DNA from: DASYHS01 sp035998295
Lineage (GTDB): Bacteria; Pseudomonadota; Alphaproteobacteria; Azospirillales; Azospirillaceae
Assembly: GCF_035998295.1 (NCBI RefSeq)
Contig: NZ_DASYHS010000095.1
Coordinates: forward strand, 1 to 10,535
Length of the DNA stretch: 10,535 nt
Direction of reading: 5' to 3'
Part shown: positions 1-6,628 of the stretch, piece by piece
How the letters are laid out: each line of letters starts with the position of its first letter
Numbering within the stretch: the stretch's first letter is position 1
The notes under the pieces: generated by a model
What the model was told of the DNA's origin: nothing
Seen by the model: the letters and a program-made list of their open reading frames with translations, nothing else
The model's database searches: none
Program-made: the position numbers and the translations under genes

Positions 1-904
1 GCAGCTTCTGCTCCGCATGGATCGGCAGCCCCTTGATCAGGATGAGCTTGCCGGAATAGTCGCGGGAGGTCAGCACGTCGGTGCTCAGGCCCTTGTTCCG
101 GATCGTCGCGAGCTTCACGTACTCTTTCGTCTTCTCCACCATCATCGACTGCAGGATGAGGCGGGACTCGACGCTGGTATCCGGGCCCATGAGCTGGTCC
201 GACACTCTGTCCACCGTACGCTGCCCCCGCTTGTCGCTGCCGGTGTCGATGCTGGTGCGGACGAAATCGTTGAACTCCTTGTTCGTCAGAATGTAGTCGT
301 AGATTTCCTTCATCGTTCCCGGATTGTTGGCCGAGATGACGATCCTGTCGTTCACGTACATGGATTCGACTTCGGCATCCGGTTTCGTCAGGATCATCTC
401 GCCGATGTGCCAGAGGAAGGTCGAGAGGTTTCGCAGGAACTTCGCTTCTTCCTCGCCGTCGAAGCTGCGCGGCTGCCGGACGACCACCGGGCCCAGGGAC
501 TGGCCGCCGTAATTGATGCCGTTGCCGACCTTGTCTTCGACCTGTCCGCCGAAATACTCGATGCCGTCCATCATCTGGATGGCCCGGCCGCGCCCGGGAC
601 TGCAATGCGGGCAGTGCTGCGGCGGCTGCAGGCGCCCGGGCTGCGCCTTCGCCTGGGCTGCGGGAGGCTGGGCGAAGCGCGTCGGCGGGGGCGCGTGGCT
701 GCGCGCCGGCGCGGCGGAAGGCGCTGTCCTCTGCTGGACCGCGGGCGGCTGGGCGAAGCGGGTCGGCGGCGGAGCGTGGACCCGCTGCGGCCCCGCGGCG
801 CCGGCCGGCCTCGCCTGGACGGCGTGCGGGGGAGCGTTCGCCCGGGGCTGGGCGGGGCCCGGATGGTTCCGGCCGTAGCGCGTCGGCGGTGGCGGCTTGG
901 GCAT
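1..904 (-). CDS. Candidate polymorphic toxin/effector with PPPTRF repeats and deaminase-like C-terminus (partial)
   Basis: The frame is open from 904 to the left edge (301 codons) with no stop, so the C-terminus lies outside the window. An upstream ATG at 910 is in frame, but 904 is preferred because GGAG (911-914) sits 6 bases before it. Residues 1-95 are rich in Pro, Ala and Gln, with PPPPTRYG (4-11) and two HAPPPTRFAQPP copies (43-54, 70-81). A CPHC pair (98-101) and an AIQMM segment (108-112) follow. Residues 150-301 look globular: YVNDRIVISANN (183-194) resembles the strand before the active-site helix of deaminase-fold proteins, and HAEQKL (296-301) looks like the zinc-binding HAE motif. 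The matching PCxxC motif would lie beyond the edge. Family knowledge: toxin deaminases pair HAE with PCxxC and usually have an immunity gene downstream. Deaminase identity is inference from short motifs; about 100 residues between the two motifs is a long insert. The C-terminal part is lower in GC than the leader. Confidence 0.6.
   Translation of the reverse strand, partial: MPKPPPPTRYGRNHPGPAQPRANAPPHAVQARPAGAAGPQRVHAPPPTRFAQPPAVQQRTAPSAAPARSHAPPPTRFAQPPAAQAKAQPGRLQPPQHCPHCSPGRGRAIQMMDGIEYFGGQVEDKVGNGINYGGQSLGPVVVRQPRSFDGEEEAKFLRNLSTFLWHIGEMILTKPDAEVESMYVNDRIVISANNPGTMKEIYDYILTNKEFNDFVRTSIDTGSDKRGQRTVDRVSDQLMGPDTSVESRLILQSMMVEKTKEYVKLATIRNKGLSTDVLTSRDYSGKLILIKGLPIHAEQKL
662..779 (-). repeat. 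Two imperfect 33-bp repeats encoding HAPPPTRFAQP
   Basis: The segments 666-698 and 747-779 match at 30 of 33 positions, spaced 81 bases (27 codons) apart. They encode the second and third PPPTRF motifs of the minus-strand gene. A diverged first copy encodes PPPPTRYG near 871-895. The spacing in whole codons indicates duplication within a reading frame, and supports the minus strand as the coding strand. Confidence 0.75.
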
Positions 905-1033
905 TCTCATCTCCGAGGATGCGGCGACGAGACGAGGATGCCGCCCGTCTCCTCCATCTTCGTAGAGTGTTTGTTAACCGAAGCTTACCCCTAATGGAGG
1001 CAATGCTGGGCATCGGCCATTCGGGGGAACGTC
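905..1033. promoter_or_regulatory. Divergent intergenic region with a CtrA-like motif
   Basis: This gap separates the minus-strand toxin-like gene from the plus-strand radical SAM operon, so it should hold promoters for both. The stretch 966-994 is much more AT-rich than its surroundings. On the minus strand, 973-988 reads GTAA-N7-TTAAC, one mismatch from the alphaproteobacterial CtrA consensus TTAA-N7-TTAAC. GGGGGAA at 1023-1029 is the ribosome binding site of the plus-strand gene. No convincing -35/-10 pair was identified, and the CtrA reading is weak because one half-site is imperfect. Confidence 0.3.
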
Positions 1034-2527
1034 ATGAGCGACCACGGGCTCGATCTCGTCCTGGTCAATCCGGGCGGACGCGAGCGCATCTACCAGGACC
1101 TCGGCAACGAGCTGACCGCGGTCGAGCCGCCGCTGTGGTGCCGGCTGATCGGCGGCTACGCGCGCGACCGCGGCTTCTCTCTCCGCATCATCGACAGCGA
1201 GGCCGAGAACTGGGGCCCGGCAAGCGTGGCTGCGCGCATCCGCGAGCTGTCGCCCCGCCTCGTCGCCATGGTCGTGTTCGGCCACCAGCCCTCCGCCTCG
1301 ACCCAGCAGATGGTCGCGGCCGGCGAGGCGTGCCGCGCGCTGAAGGAGGAATGCCCCGACATCCCGGTCGTGATCGTCGGCGGCCACGTCTCGGCCCTGC
1401 CCGAGCGCACGCTGGAGGAGGAGGCCGTCGACTTCGCCTGCAAGGGCGAGGGGCCGGTCACCGTCGTCCAGCTCCTGGAATCGCTCGCCGGCGCCCGCCC
1501 CCTCGCCGAGGTCGAGGGGCTGGTCTGGCGCGACGAGGACGGCAAGCCGCGCATCAACCGCCCGGCGGCGCTGATCCAGGACCTGCAGAAGGACCTGCAC
1601 GGCGACGTCTGGGACCTGCTGCCCATGGACCGCTACCGCGCCCATAACTGGCAGTGCTTCGGCGACCTCGCCTCGCGCAAGCCCTACGCGTCGATCTACA
1701 CCTCGCTGGGCTGCCCGTACAAATGCACCTTCTGCTGCATCAACGCGCCCTTCGACGTCAACCGCTACCGCATGCGCTCGCCCGAAGGCGTCGTCGCCGA
1801 GATCGACCTGCTGTACAAGACCTACGGCGTCAGGACCTACAAGATCATCGACGAGATGTTCGTCCTGAACGAGCGCCATGTCGGGGCCATCTGCGACCTG
1901 CTGATCGAGCGGGACTACGACCTCAACATCTGGGCCTACGCCCGGGTCGACACGGTGAAGCCGCACATGCTGGACCGGCTGCGCCGCGCCGGCTTCCGCT
2001 GGCTGGCGCTCGGGATCGAGTCCGGCAGCCGCCACGTGCGCGACGGCGCGCAGAAGTCGCTGAAGGGCGACGACATCGTCTCGATCGTGCGCGAGATCCA
2101 GAAGGCCGGCATCAGCGTGATCGGCAACTACATCTTCGGCCTGCCCGACGACGACCACGCCAGCATGCGCGAGACCCTCGACCTCGCGAAGGAGCTGAAC
2201 TGCGAGTTCGCGAACTTCTACTCGGCCATGGCCTATCCGGGCTCGGCCCTGTACGCGACCGCGCTCGCCCGCGGCTGGCCGCTGCCCGAGAGCTGGTCCG
2301 GCTACTCCCAGCACAGCTGGGACTGCACGCCGCTGCCGACCGAGGCGCTGCCCGCGGCCGAGGTGCTGAAGTTCCGCGACGACGCCTTCCACGAGTATTT
2401 CGCGAACTCCCGCTATCTCGACATGGTGACCCAGCGCTTCGGCTGGGACACGCGCCGCCACATCGAGGAGATGGCGCGCACCCGCCTGAAGCGCCGCCTC
2501 GTCGAAGAGATGGTCGCCGCGCAATGA
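1034..2527 (+). CDS. B12-binding-type radical SAM protein
   Basis: A 497-residue protein with an N-terminal Rossmann-like domain of the B12-binding type (about 1-150; VVIVGGHVSALPE near 112-124) and a radical SAM core. The 4Fe-4S cluster motif CxxxCxxC is C227-C231-C234 (GCPYKCTFC). The SAM-contacting GIESGS lies at 327-332 and NYIFGLPDDD at about 365-374. No DxHxxG cobalamin-ligand motif is visible, as in many members of this class, so B12 use is inferred from architecture. The start is well supported by GGGGGAA 4 bases upstream. The stop overlaps the start of the nucleotidyltransferase gene (ATGA at 2524-2527), so both belong to one operon with heptose genes. Family members perform methylations, ring rearrangements and other radical chemistry. 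The context suggests a role in making or modifying a nucleotide-activated heptose or surface glycan, but the substrate cannot be read from sequence. Confidence 0.9.
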   Translation: MSDHGLDLVLVNPGGRERIYQDLGNELTAVEPPLWCRLIGGYARDRGFSLRIIDSEAENWGPASVAARIRELSPRLVAMVVFGHQPSASTQQMVAAGEACRALKEECPDIPVVIVGGHVSALPERTLEEEAVDFACKGEGPVTVVQLLESLAGARPLAEVEGLVWRDEDGKPRINRPAALIQDLQKDLHGDVWDLLPMDRYRAHNWQCFGDLASRKPYASIYTSLGCPYKCTFCCINAPFDVNRYRMRSPEGVVAEIDLLYKTYGVRTYKIIDEMFVLNERHVGAICDLLIERDYDLNIWAYARVDTVKPHMLDRLRRAGFRWLALGIESGSRHVRDGAQKSLKGDDIVSIVREIQKAGISVIGNYIFGLPDDDHASMRETLDLAKELNCEFANFYSAMAYPGSALYATALARGWPLPESWSGYSQHSWDCTPLPTEALPAAEVLKFRDDAFHEYFANSRYLDMVTQRFGWDTRRHIEEMARTRLKRRLVEEMVAAQ

Positions 2528-3276
2528 CGGCGCCCTCGCTGTCCGGCGTCGACGTCGCGGTGCTGGCCGGCGGGCTCGGCACCCGCATCCGCGAAGTGCT
2601 GGGCGACGTGCCCAAGGTGCTGGCCCCGGTCGGCGGCCGGCCCTTCCTCGACCATCTCCTGGACTGGCTGCGCGGGCAGGGCGCGCGGCGCGTCGTCCTG
2701 TGCCTCGGCCATCTGGCCGAGCGGGTCGAGGCGCATCTGGCCCACAGCCCGCCCGACGGGATCGAGGTCGTGACCGTGGTCGAGCCGCGGCCGCTCGGCA
2801 CCGCCGGCGCCCTGCGCTTCGCCCGCCCGCATCTGCGCTCCGACCCCGTGCTGGCGATGAACGGCGACACCTTCCTGGAGGCCGACCTGCCTTCCTTCCT
2901 CGCCGGCCACCTGGCGGCGCGCGCCGACGTCTCCCTGCTGTGCGTCGAGGTGCCCTCGGTCGCGCGCTACGGCAGCGTCGAGCTGGACGCCCGGGGCCGC
3001 GTCGCCCGCTTCGTCGAGAAGGACCCCGCGGCCGAGCGGCCGGGCCTGGTCAGCGGCGGCGTCTACCTGCTCTCGGCCGCCGCCCTCGACCGGCTGGCGG
3101 CCGGCGCCGGGCCGTCGCTGGAGCGCGACTTCCTGGAGGCGCAGCCCCCCGGGACGATCCGCGCCCAGGCCGTGCGCGGCCGCTTCGTCGACATCGGCAC
3201 GCCGCCCAGCCTGCGCGCGGCCGAGCACATCGTCCCCGGGGCGTCGGCCCCGACCCGCGCCGGGAGCCCGTCATGA
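2524..3276 (+). CDS. hddC: HddC-like heptose-1-phosphate nucleotidyltransferase
   Basis: A 250-residue protein with the single-domain fold of sugar-1-phosphate nucleotidyltransferases. The N-terminal signature LAGGLGTRIRE (14-24) with VPK (29-31) binds the nucleoside triphosphate. GTAGAL lies at 92-97 and the metal-site loop NGDTF at 113-117; SGGVYLL and a final DIGTP (223-227) complete the pattern. Length and motifs fit D-glycero-alpha-D-manno-heptose-1-phosphate guanylyltransferase (HddC), which makes GDP-heptose in the cytoplasm. Sequence alone does not exclude another sugar or nucleotide; HddC is favoured because HddA is next door and GmhA/GmhB lie in the same window. Start and stop overlap both neighbours by 4 bases (ATGA at 2524-2527 and 3273-3276), a sign of translational coupling. 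No strong ribosome binding site precedes the start. The last dozen residues (SAPTRAGSPS) look like an unstructured tail. Confidence 0.85.
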   Translation: MTAPSLSGVDVAVLAGGLGTRIREVLGDVPKVLAPVGGRPFLDHLLDWLRGQGARRVVLCLGHLAERVEAHLAHSPPDGIEVVTVVEPRPLGTAGALRFARPHLRSDPVLAMNGDTFLEADLPSFLAGHLAARADVSLLCVEVPSVARYGSVELDARGRVARFVEKDPAAERPGLVSGGVYLLSAAALDRLAAGAGPSLERDFLEAQPPGTIRAQAVRGRFVDIGTPPSLRAAEHIVPGASAPTRAGSPS

Positions 3277-4268
3277 TCATCACCCGCACGCCCTTCCGCA
3301 TCTCGCTCTTCGGCGGCGGCACCGACTATCCGAAATGGTACCAGGACCACGGCGGCGCCGTGCTCGGCATGGCGATCGACAAGTACTGCTACATCAGCCT
3401 GCGCCGCCTGCCGCCCTTCTTCGCCCACCGCCACCGCATCGTCTATTCCCGGATCGAGAACGTCCGCGAGCTGTCGGAGATCGAGCATCCCGCCGTGCGC
3501 GCCGTGCTCCAGGAGGACGGCGTCGAGGACGGGCTGGAGATCCACCACGACGGCGACCTGCCGGCGCGCTCGGGCATGGGATCCAGCTCCTCCTTCACGG
3601 TCGGCCTGCTGCACGCGCTGTCGGCGCTGCGCGGCCGCATGGCGACCAAGCGCCACCTCGCCGAGGAGGCGATCCGGATCGAGCAGCACGTGATCGGCGA
3701 GAACGTCGGCTCCCAGGACCAGATCTGGGCGGCCTTCGGCGGGCTGAACCGCATCGATTTCCGCCAGGACGGCGCCTTCACCGTGTCGCCGCTGATCGTG
3801 CCGCGCACGCGCGAGACCGAGCTGCTCGGCCACATGATGCTGTTCTTCACCGGCCTGTCGCGCCACGCCTCCGAGATCGCGCGCAGCCAGATCGAGAACA
3901 TGGGCCGCCGCGCGGCGCAGCTGCGCGCGATGCGCGCCATGGTCGACGAGGCGCAGTCGATCCTGGCCAACCCCGGCGCCGACATCCGCCTGCTCGGCCA
4001 CATGCTGAACGACGCCTGGATGCTGAAGCGGGAGCTGGCCTCCAACGTCACCACCGGCGCGATCGACGAGATGTACCAGGCCGGCTGCGAGGCGGGCGCG
4101 ATCGGCGGCAAGGTCCTGGGGGCGGGCGGCGGCGGCTTCGTGCTGTTCTTCGTCGAGCCCGCCAACCAGGCTGCCGTGCGCGAGCGGCTGAAGTCCCTGA
4201 TCGAGGTCACCTTCGACATCGACACCTCCGGCTCCAGCGTCGTCCTTTACAACCCCAACGGCTTCTGA
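3273..4268 (+). CDS. hddA: HddA-like D-glycero-D-manno-heptose 7-phosphate kinase
   Basis: A 331-residue GHMP-family kinase. Motif 1 is TPFRISLFGGGTDYP (6-20), motif 2 the ATP-binding loop LPARSGMGSSSSF (96-108), and motif 3 GAGGGGF (283-289). The GGGTD form of motif 1 and the protein length are typical of HddA, which phosphorylates heptose 7-phosphate at C1 to give the 1,7-bisphosphate for the GDP-heptose route. The ATG is 6 bases after GGGAG (3262-3266), and it overlaps the hddC stop. Fucokinase-type GHMP members are an alternative, but they are usually longer or fused, and the hddC, gmhA and gmhB context favours heptose. It is the last gene of the upstream operon: GC content falls soon after its stop and unrelated genes follow. 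Confidence 0.88.
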   Translation: MIITRTPFRISLFGGGTDYPKWYQDHGGAVLGMAIDKYCYISLRRLPPFFAHRHRIVYSRIENVRELSEIEHPAVRAVLQEDGVEDGLEIHHDGDLPARSGMGSSSSFTVGLLHALSALRGRMATKRHLAEEAIRIEQHVIGENVGSQDQIWAAFGGLNRIDFRQDGAFTVSPLIVPRTRETELLGHMMLFFTGLSRHASEIARSQIENMGRRAAQLRAMRAMVDEAQSILANPGADIRLLGHMLNDAWMLKRELASNVTTGAIDEMYQAGCEAGAIGGKVLGAGGGGFVLFFVEPANQAAVRERLKSLIEVTFDIDTSGSSVVLYNPNGF

Positions 4269-4455
4269 GCGTGGCGCCCAGGGGCGAGCTGAAGGGCGGC
4301 CGCGTCTTGTGCCGTCACAGGCGTCTGGCTCCGCGCGCGACCGCCTCGTCCCGCTCGGCATTGCCTGCCCGAACCGAAGGTGCCCCGCACTTTGGTGCCG
4401 CCGGCTGTCAGGGCAGATGACATGACCGCCATTGCTCTCGTTGCCCAGAGGCGAC

Positions 4456-4866
4456 ATGGCTACTAGACGCCCCAATCAGTTGCCGCCGCGTGCTGCACTC
4501 GCATCAGCGCAGATCGATCAGGCAACTTATCTGGGCAGTGCCGAGCACAAGCAGCGTAGATGGTGGGGAGGATTGCCGATGGCGTATGTCGGGCCTGACG
4601 GCCAAGCCAGCCGGCCGAAGAGGCAGATTACTACGATCTGCCCGCTCATCGCTGAAGCCGAACGCGAGGCGGCTACGGAGTGGGTGCGGCAGGCGCTACG
4701 GCTCAGACAGTACCGTTTCTCCGAAGGCGACAAGGACTTTCCTAAACATATCTGGTACAAGGATGATAGTGGCCAATTTTGGTTTGGTTTTTGTGTGAAC
4801 AGCATTCAGGGGCAGTACAAAGGTTGGCCCATCGAGGAGGAAGAAAAAATTGCGTTTTTCGGTTGA
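4456..4866 (+). CDS. Uncharacterised 136-residue protein, partner of the ImmA-like gene
   Basis: No family recognised with certainty. The ATG at 4456 is chosen because AGAGG (4447-4451) lies 4 bases upstream; an in-frame TTG at 4432 would add 8 residues. The protein is hydrophilic, with a basic N-terminus (ATRRPNQLPPR). Its central part includes QRRWWGGLPMAYVGPDG and RQITTICPLI, followed by a charged helix (EAEREAATEWVRQALRLRQY). The C-terminal half is aromatic-rich: HIWYKDDSGQFWFGFCVNS, then QYKGWPIEEEEK. It has no signal peptide or membrane segment, so it is probably cytoplasmic. Its stop lies inside the next gene (17-base overlap), so the two are co-translated. Base composition and codon use are unlike the flanking metabolic genes. 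The tight pairing suggests that both products act together, for example as toxin and antitoxin or as a defence pair; that is inference from arrangement only. Confidence 0.75.
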   Translation: MATRRPNQLPPRAALASAQIDQATYLGSAEHKQRRWWGGLPMAYVGPDGQASRPKRQITTICPLIAEAEREAATEWVRQALRLRQYRFSEGDKDFPKHIWYKDDSGQFWFGFCVNSIQGQYKGWPIEEEEKIAFFG

Positions 4867-6118
4867 ATGGCAGGATGAGGCGGTCAATGTAGCACCCGAA
4901 GAGCAAGCCACAGTCGCAGATCTGCGTCTGTGGGTTGGTCAAGGTAATGTCTGCCTGCATCTGCGGAATGAACAGCCTGCCGATCACCTGACAATTTCGC
5001 TCTATTCTTTAGCGTCCGGCTTGGCTCATGAGTGGTGGACTCTGTTTGGTGGTCGTGACCAAGAACTTCGCCTTGTTAAACATCGAAGTGGCTACGCAGT
5101 TCCTGATATTCGTATGTCTTATGATGGTGCTGTATTTGAAATTTTGGCGCATCAGCGTGTATATACCAACCCAGACGTGCGTTTCTGGAGCGGGCCACCG
5201 GACGTCATGACCAGGGTTGAGGCCGAAGATAAGCTCAGTGACTTCATAGAAACCGTTCTCACTCGCCTGAATGCACGCAAAGTCACAGAGACGAGCGCCG
5301 CCCTGCGCTGGGCTCGCGTTCAGGCATCCAGGCAGGATGCAGATGAGGCTACATTCTGTGAAGCCGCTGGCGCACTTGGACTCGATCCTTACCAAGTTGA
5401 TGACGCGGCTGCGGATATGATCGGGCGGGCCGCCGGTGTTTTCGAAGGCGAACCACTCACAGAGTTTTTGGCTGGCGCCCGTAAAGCTGATCGTGAAAAG
5501 CTGCTGAGTTGGGTGGAGTCCGTGGAAAAGCGGCCACGCTACAAGTCACGCCTTAAGGACCTGGGGCCGATTTCCGCACAGGCAGCCGATATGGCCCCAA
5601 ACCGTATCGGCGAGATGAGTTGGGCGCTAGGCTACCGTCGTGCCCGCGCCGTGCGAAAAATCCTGGGGCTTGGTGAGAGTCACCGCTTTCGTGGCATGAA
5701 ATCCCTCCTTGAATTTCTTGGTGCGAGCAAGAATTTTGAAGTGGCTCCAGCCGTAGATGGCATTCGTCTACTCAGAAGTGATCACGAGGACGGCCCACAT
5801 ATTCATCTACGCCGCCACGGAGTGTCCAGTGAAGCTCGATCTTCCGAGATTTTCACTTTAGCTCGAGGAATTGGAGACATTGTTTGTTTTCCTGAGCCGC
5901 AGAAGGCGCCCGTCAACGATTTGCATTCAGCCCACCGCCAAGCAACGGGGCGGGCATTCGCTGCAGAGTTACTTGCGCCGGTAAGCGAGGTTTTGGCAAT
6001 GATAGACGATGGTCGAGATGTGGTTTCAGCTGCTGATGAGTTCTGTGTCTCGACAGCGGTTATTAAGCGCCAAATCGAAAACGCGGAACGGATAAGAGCA
6101 GCGTGTACGGCAGACTAA
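4850..6118 (+). CDS. ImmA/IrrE (M78)-like protein with degenerate active site
   Basis: A 422-residue protein starting at TTG 4850, chosen because a strong GAGGAGGAAG ribosome binding site (about 4834-4843) sits 6 bases upstream, inside the preceding gene. Residues 1-130 form an unrecognised N-terminal domain. A helical middle follows, with phrases such as FCEAAGALGLDPYQVDD and WALGYRRARAVRKILGLG. The C-terminal third matches the layout of M78 metallopeptidases: FTLARGIGD (335-343) stands where active members have FTLAHELGH, and RQATGRAFAAELLAP (363-377) where they have an E-x-x-A-N-x-F-A-A-E-L-L-M-P pattern. A helical segment DEFCVSTAVIKRQIEN near the end is typical of the family. The HExxH histidines and glutamate and the third ligand appear replaced (R339, G340, D343, Q364), so catalysis is unlikely; the domain may serve as a binding or regulatory module. 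Function is not established. Low-GC composition marks it as foreign to its surroundings. Confidence 0.8.
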   Translation: MRFSVEWQDEAVNVAPEEQATVADLRLWVGQGNVCLHLRNEQPADHLTISLYSLASGLAHEWWTLFGGRDQELRLVKHRSGYAVPDIRMSYDGAVFEILAHQRVYTNPDVRFWSGPPDVMTRVEAEDKLSDFIETVLTRLNARKVTETSAALRWARVQASRQDADEATFCEAAGALGLDPYQVDDAAADMIGRAAGVFEGEPLTEFLAGARKADREKLLSWVESVEKRPRYKSRLKDLGPISAQAADMAPNRIGEMSWALGYRRARAVRKILGLGESHRFRGMKSLLEFLGASKNFEVAPAVDGIRLLRSDHEDGPHIHLRRHGVSSEARSSEIFTLARGIGDIVCFPEPQKAPVNDLHSAHRQATGRAFAAELLAPVSEVLAMIDDGRDVVSAADEFCVSTAVIKRQIENAERIRAACTAD

Positions 6119-6492
6119 TTAGGTTGGCTCATTCAACTCGCGCTTGTCGCGCAGCAGTTTTCTGGATAATGGAAGTAGTTCGATTGTCAGGCTGCCGATT
6201 TTAGACGCAAGCAGGGCGATCATGGGCTGCTCGGCTAGATGGCTCGATAGGAGAAGCGCCGCACGGTACGGTGTCGAGATTTGCGCCTATTCGGGTATGT
6301 CATCCCATGCCGAGATTAGTATTGCGACATGCATGGCGGAAGGCGACGCTGGCTGTTTCTTCGGGCAAGTGTCGGCTGCTGTCCGCTGTGGATGGCCTAT
6401 CTCGACTCACTGGGCGCTACCTTCGGCAAAGCCGGTTCCAAGCCGCTGACGCGCTGGCGGCACCCCGGCGGACTGCCCTTCACCATCTCTTC

Positions 6493-6537
6493 CTTGAGCC
6501 CCAGTGGCTTGAGCCCCAGTGGCTTGAGCCCCAGTGG
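6493..6537. repeat. Three perfect tandem copies of a 15-bp unit
   Basis: The unit CTTGAGCCCCAGTGG occurs at 6493-6507, 6508-6522 and 6523-6537 without mismatch or spacer. The unit length is a multiple of three but no supported gene covers it. It could be a replication-slippage minisatellite, or binding sites in the mtnA upstream region or at the island border. There are no spacers, so it is not a CRISPR array. Confidence 0.95.
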
Positions 6538-6602
6538 GCGGTGTTCGAATACCCGTGCGACCGACATTGGCGCTGCCTGTCAGAACGCCGTTGAACCGCG
6601 CC

Positions 6603-6628
6603 GTTCCCGCCACCACTATGGCGGGGAC
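6603..6628 (+). promoter_or_regulatory. Hairpin in the mtnA leader
   Basis: The arms GTTCCCGCCA (6603-6612) and TGGCGGGGAC (6619-6628) pair over 10 bp with one T-G wobble, around the 6-base loop CCACTA. The hairpin ends 25 bases before the mtnA ATG and just upstream of its ribosome binding site (GGAG at 6645-6648). No T-run follows, so it is not a standard terminator. It could regulate mtnA translation or stabilise the transcript; I cannot match it to a known riboswitch. Confidence 0.5.

Noticed and set aside
17..994. Long open frame on the plus strand opposite the toxin-like gene.
   Set aside because: Its translation is rich in Arg, His, Asp and Val with no recognisable motif, and it mirrors the minus-strand gene, which has a good ribosome binding site and structured motifs.
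974..2524. Long minus-strand open frame (516 codons) opposite the radical SAM gene.
   Set aside because: It is an antisense shadow caused by high GC content; the plus strand encodes an unmistakable radical SAM protein.
4377..4393. Hairpin AAGGTGC-CCC-GCACTTT as a terminator of the hddA operon.
   Set aside because: The stem is only 7 bp with one wobble and is followed by a short TTT then GG; it lies over 100 bases after the stop, too weak to call.
6144..6449. Possible 101-residue gene downstream of the island pair.
   Set aside because: There is no convincing start or ribosome binding site and no conserved-looking motif; it is Ser/Ala/Cys-rich as expected for random translation.
6493..6537. 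CRISPR-like direct repeats.
   Set aside because: The units are head-to-tail with no spacers and only 15 bp long.
6534..6565. TTCGAAT resembling a tRNA T-loop, which would be a natural island insertion site.
   Set aside because: The closing position does not pair (G opposite A), and no matching acceptor, D or anticodon arms were found upstream.
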